Below are positions 5,514 to 5,748 of a stretch of DNA of 5,748 nt, one piece after another. The notes below the pieces were generated by a model. That model was not told the origin of the DNA and searched no databases. It worked only from the letters and a program-made list of their open reading frames with translations. The stretch comes from Bacillota bacterium. Its GTDB lineage: Bacteria; Bacillota; Clostridia; Christensenellales; Aristaeellaceae. The position numbers and the translations under genes were made by a program. Each line of letters starts with the position of its first letter. Position 1 is the first letter of the stretch. The DNA lies in NCBI GenBank assembly GCA_023411395.1, contig JAEYOV010000017.1, forward strand, positions 1-5,748, in the 5' to 3' direction.

Positions 5514-5540
5514 AAAAAAAGCGGCACACATAATTCCGCC
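5514..5540 (-). terminator. Weak possible terminator
   Basis: On the minus strand GCGG (5539-5536) and CCGC (5524-5521) form a 4-bp stem with an 11-base loop, with a possible G-T pair outside it, followed by seven Ts (5520-5514). It would end a leftward transcript entering from beyond the window, just before the DUF134-NifX promoter. The stem is short, so this is tentative. Confidence 0.25.
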
Positions 5541-5719
5541 TTGCCCTGATATGGATTTTTCCCATGCAAAGCGTATTTGTCATGGCACATCTTTGTCAGT
5601 ATTATTGGCCTCGTCCGTTCCGAAATGCAATCCTTTGCGCGAATCCTGGTACCATTGTAAAACATAAATGCATCGATGGGCACTTTTTCATAGCATATAG
5701 CAAAACTCCGCACGCTGTC

Positions 5720-5744
5720 ATCCTGAGGGCCACGCCCGAAGGAT
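5720..5744. repeat. Imperfect palindrome, dispersed-repeat-like
   Basis: ATCCTGAGGGC (5720-5730) faces GCCCGAAGGAT (5734-5744) across the loop CAC, with nine of eleven positions paired and a central G/A, A/G mismatch. The GTCATCCTGAGG...CGAAGGAT form resembles a short intergenic repeat that I recall from many bacterial genomes. The window ends four bases later, so its full extent is unseen. Confidence 0.5.
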
Positions 5745-5748
5745 ATTG

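Noticed and set aside
5635..5663. Plus-strand promoter TTGCGC-N17-TAAAAC
   Set aside because: Both hexamers are weak matches and no gene follows within the window.
5438..5713. Minus-strand frame of 91 codons upstream of the DUF134-NifX gene
   Set aside because: It covers the promoter and both operator repeats, which gives it a duplicated ICQKR peptide. It has no family resemblance and overlaps the better gene's start.

Overview
The window reads as chromosomal sequence from a moderately GC-rich, low-oxygen Firmicute, most likely a gut-type clostridial lineage. The grounds are strong AGGAGG-like ribosome sites, consensus sigma-A promoters, a fused DUF134 + NifX-type protein as found in anaerobes, a YfbK-type von Willebrand protein with a Gram-positive-looking export signal, and a sugar-transfer-type ATP-grasp protein. 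The lineage call is inference; there is no rRNA or other marker that fixes it.

Layout. Bases 1-321 hold no credible gene. They are a run of repeats and hairpins: two copies of a GC-rich repeat (about 11-50 and 182-220) whose small stem is kept by a compensatory base pair change, a nested two-stem structure (56-111), two short hairpins (119-133, 140-158), and a 9-bp inverted repeat (170-178/291-299). Bases 322-2253 (minus) encode a secreted YfbK-family VWA protein. The 148-bp divergent spacer 2254-2401 carries a sigma-A promoter for the rightward operon and a possible ECF-sigma promoter for the VWA gene. Rightward, ychF (2402-3499) and an ATP-grasp gene (3516-4526) are 16 bp apart and probably co-transcribed. 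A strong two-way terminator (4552-4591) separates them from the convergent gene at 4603-5433 (minus), a DUF134 DNA-binding domain joined in frame to a NifB/NifX-like cluster-binding domain with a Cys/His-rich tail.

The control region of that last gene is the most interesting part of the window. A near-perfect TTGACA-N16-TATAAT promoter is flanked and overlapped by two 21-base direct repeats (18/21 identical), each centred on the palindrome GGCATATGCC or a one-base variant. One sits between and over the -35/-10 elements and the other at the transcript start. A protein with an HTH-like domain and metal/cluster-binding domains, behind a paired operator, suggests a self-regulating metal- or cluster-responsive switch. 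An internal ribosome site at the domain junction suggests that a free NifX-like protein may also be made from the same message.

Bases 5541-5719 show nothing convincing; they are more AT-rich than the genes, and the reading frames there look like chance. The window ends in a 25-base imperfect palindrome (5720-5744) that looks like a dispersed intergenic repeat.
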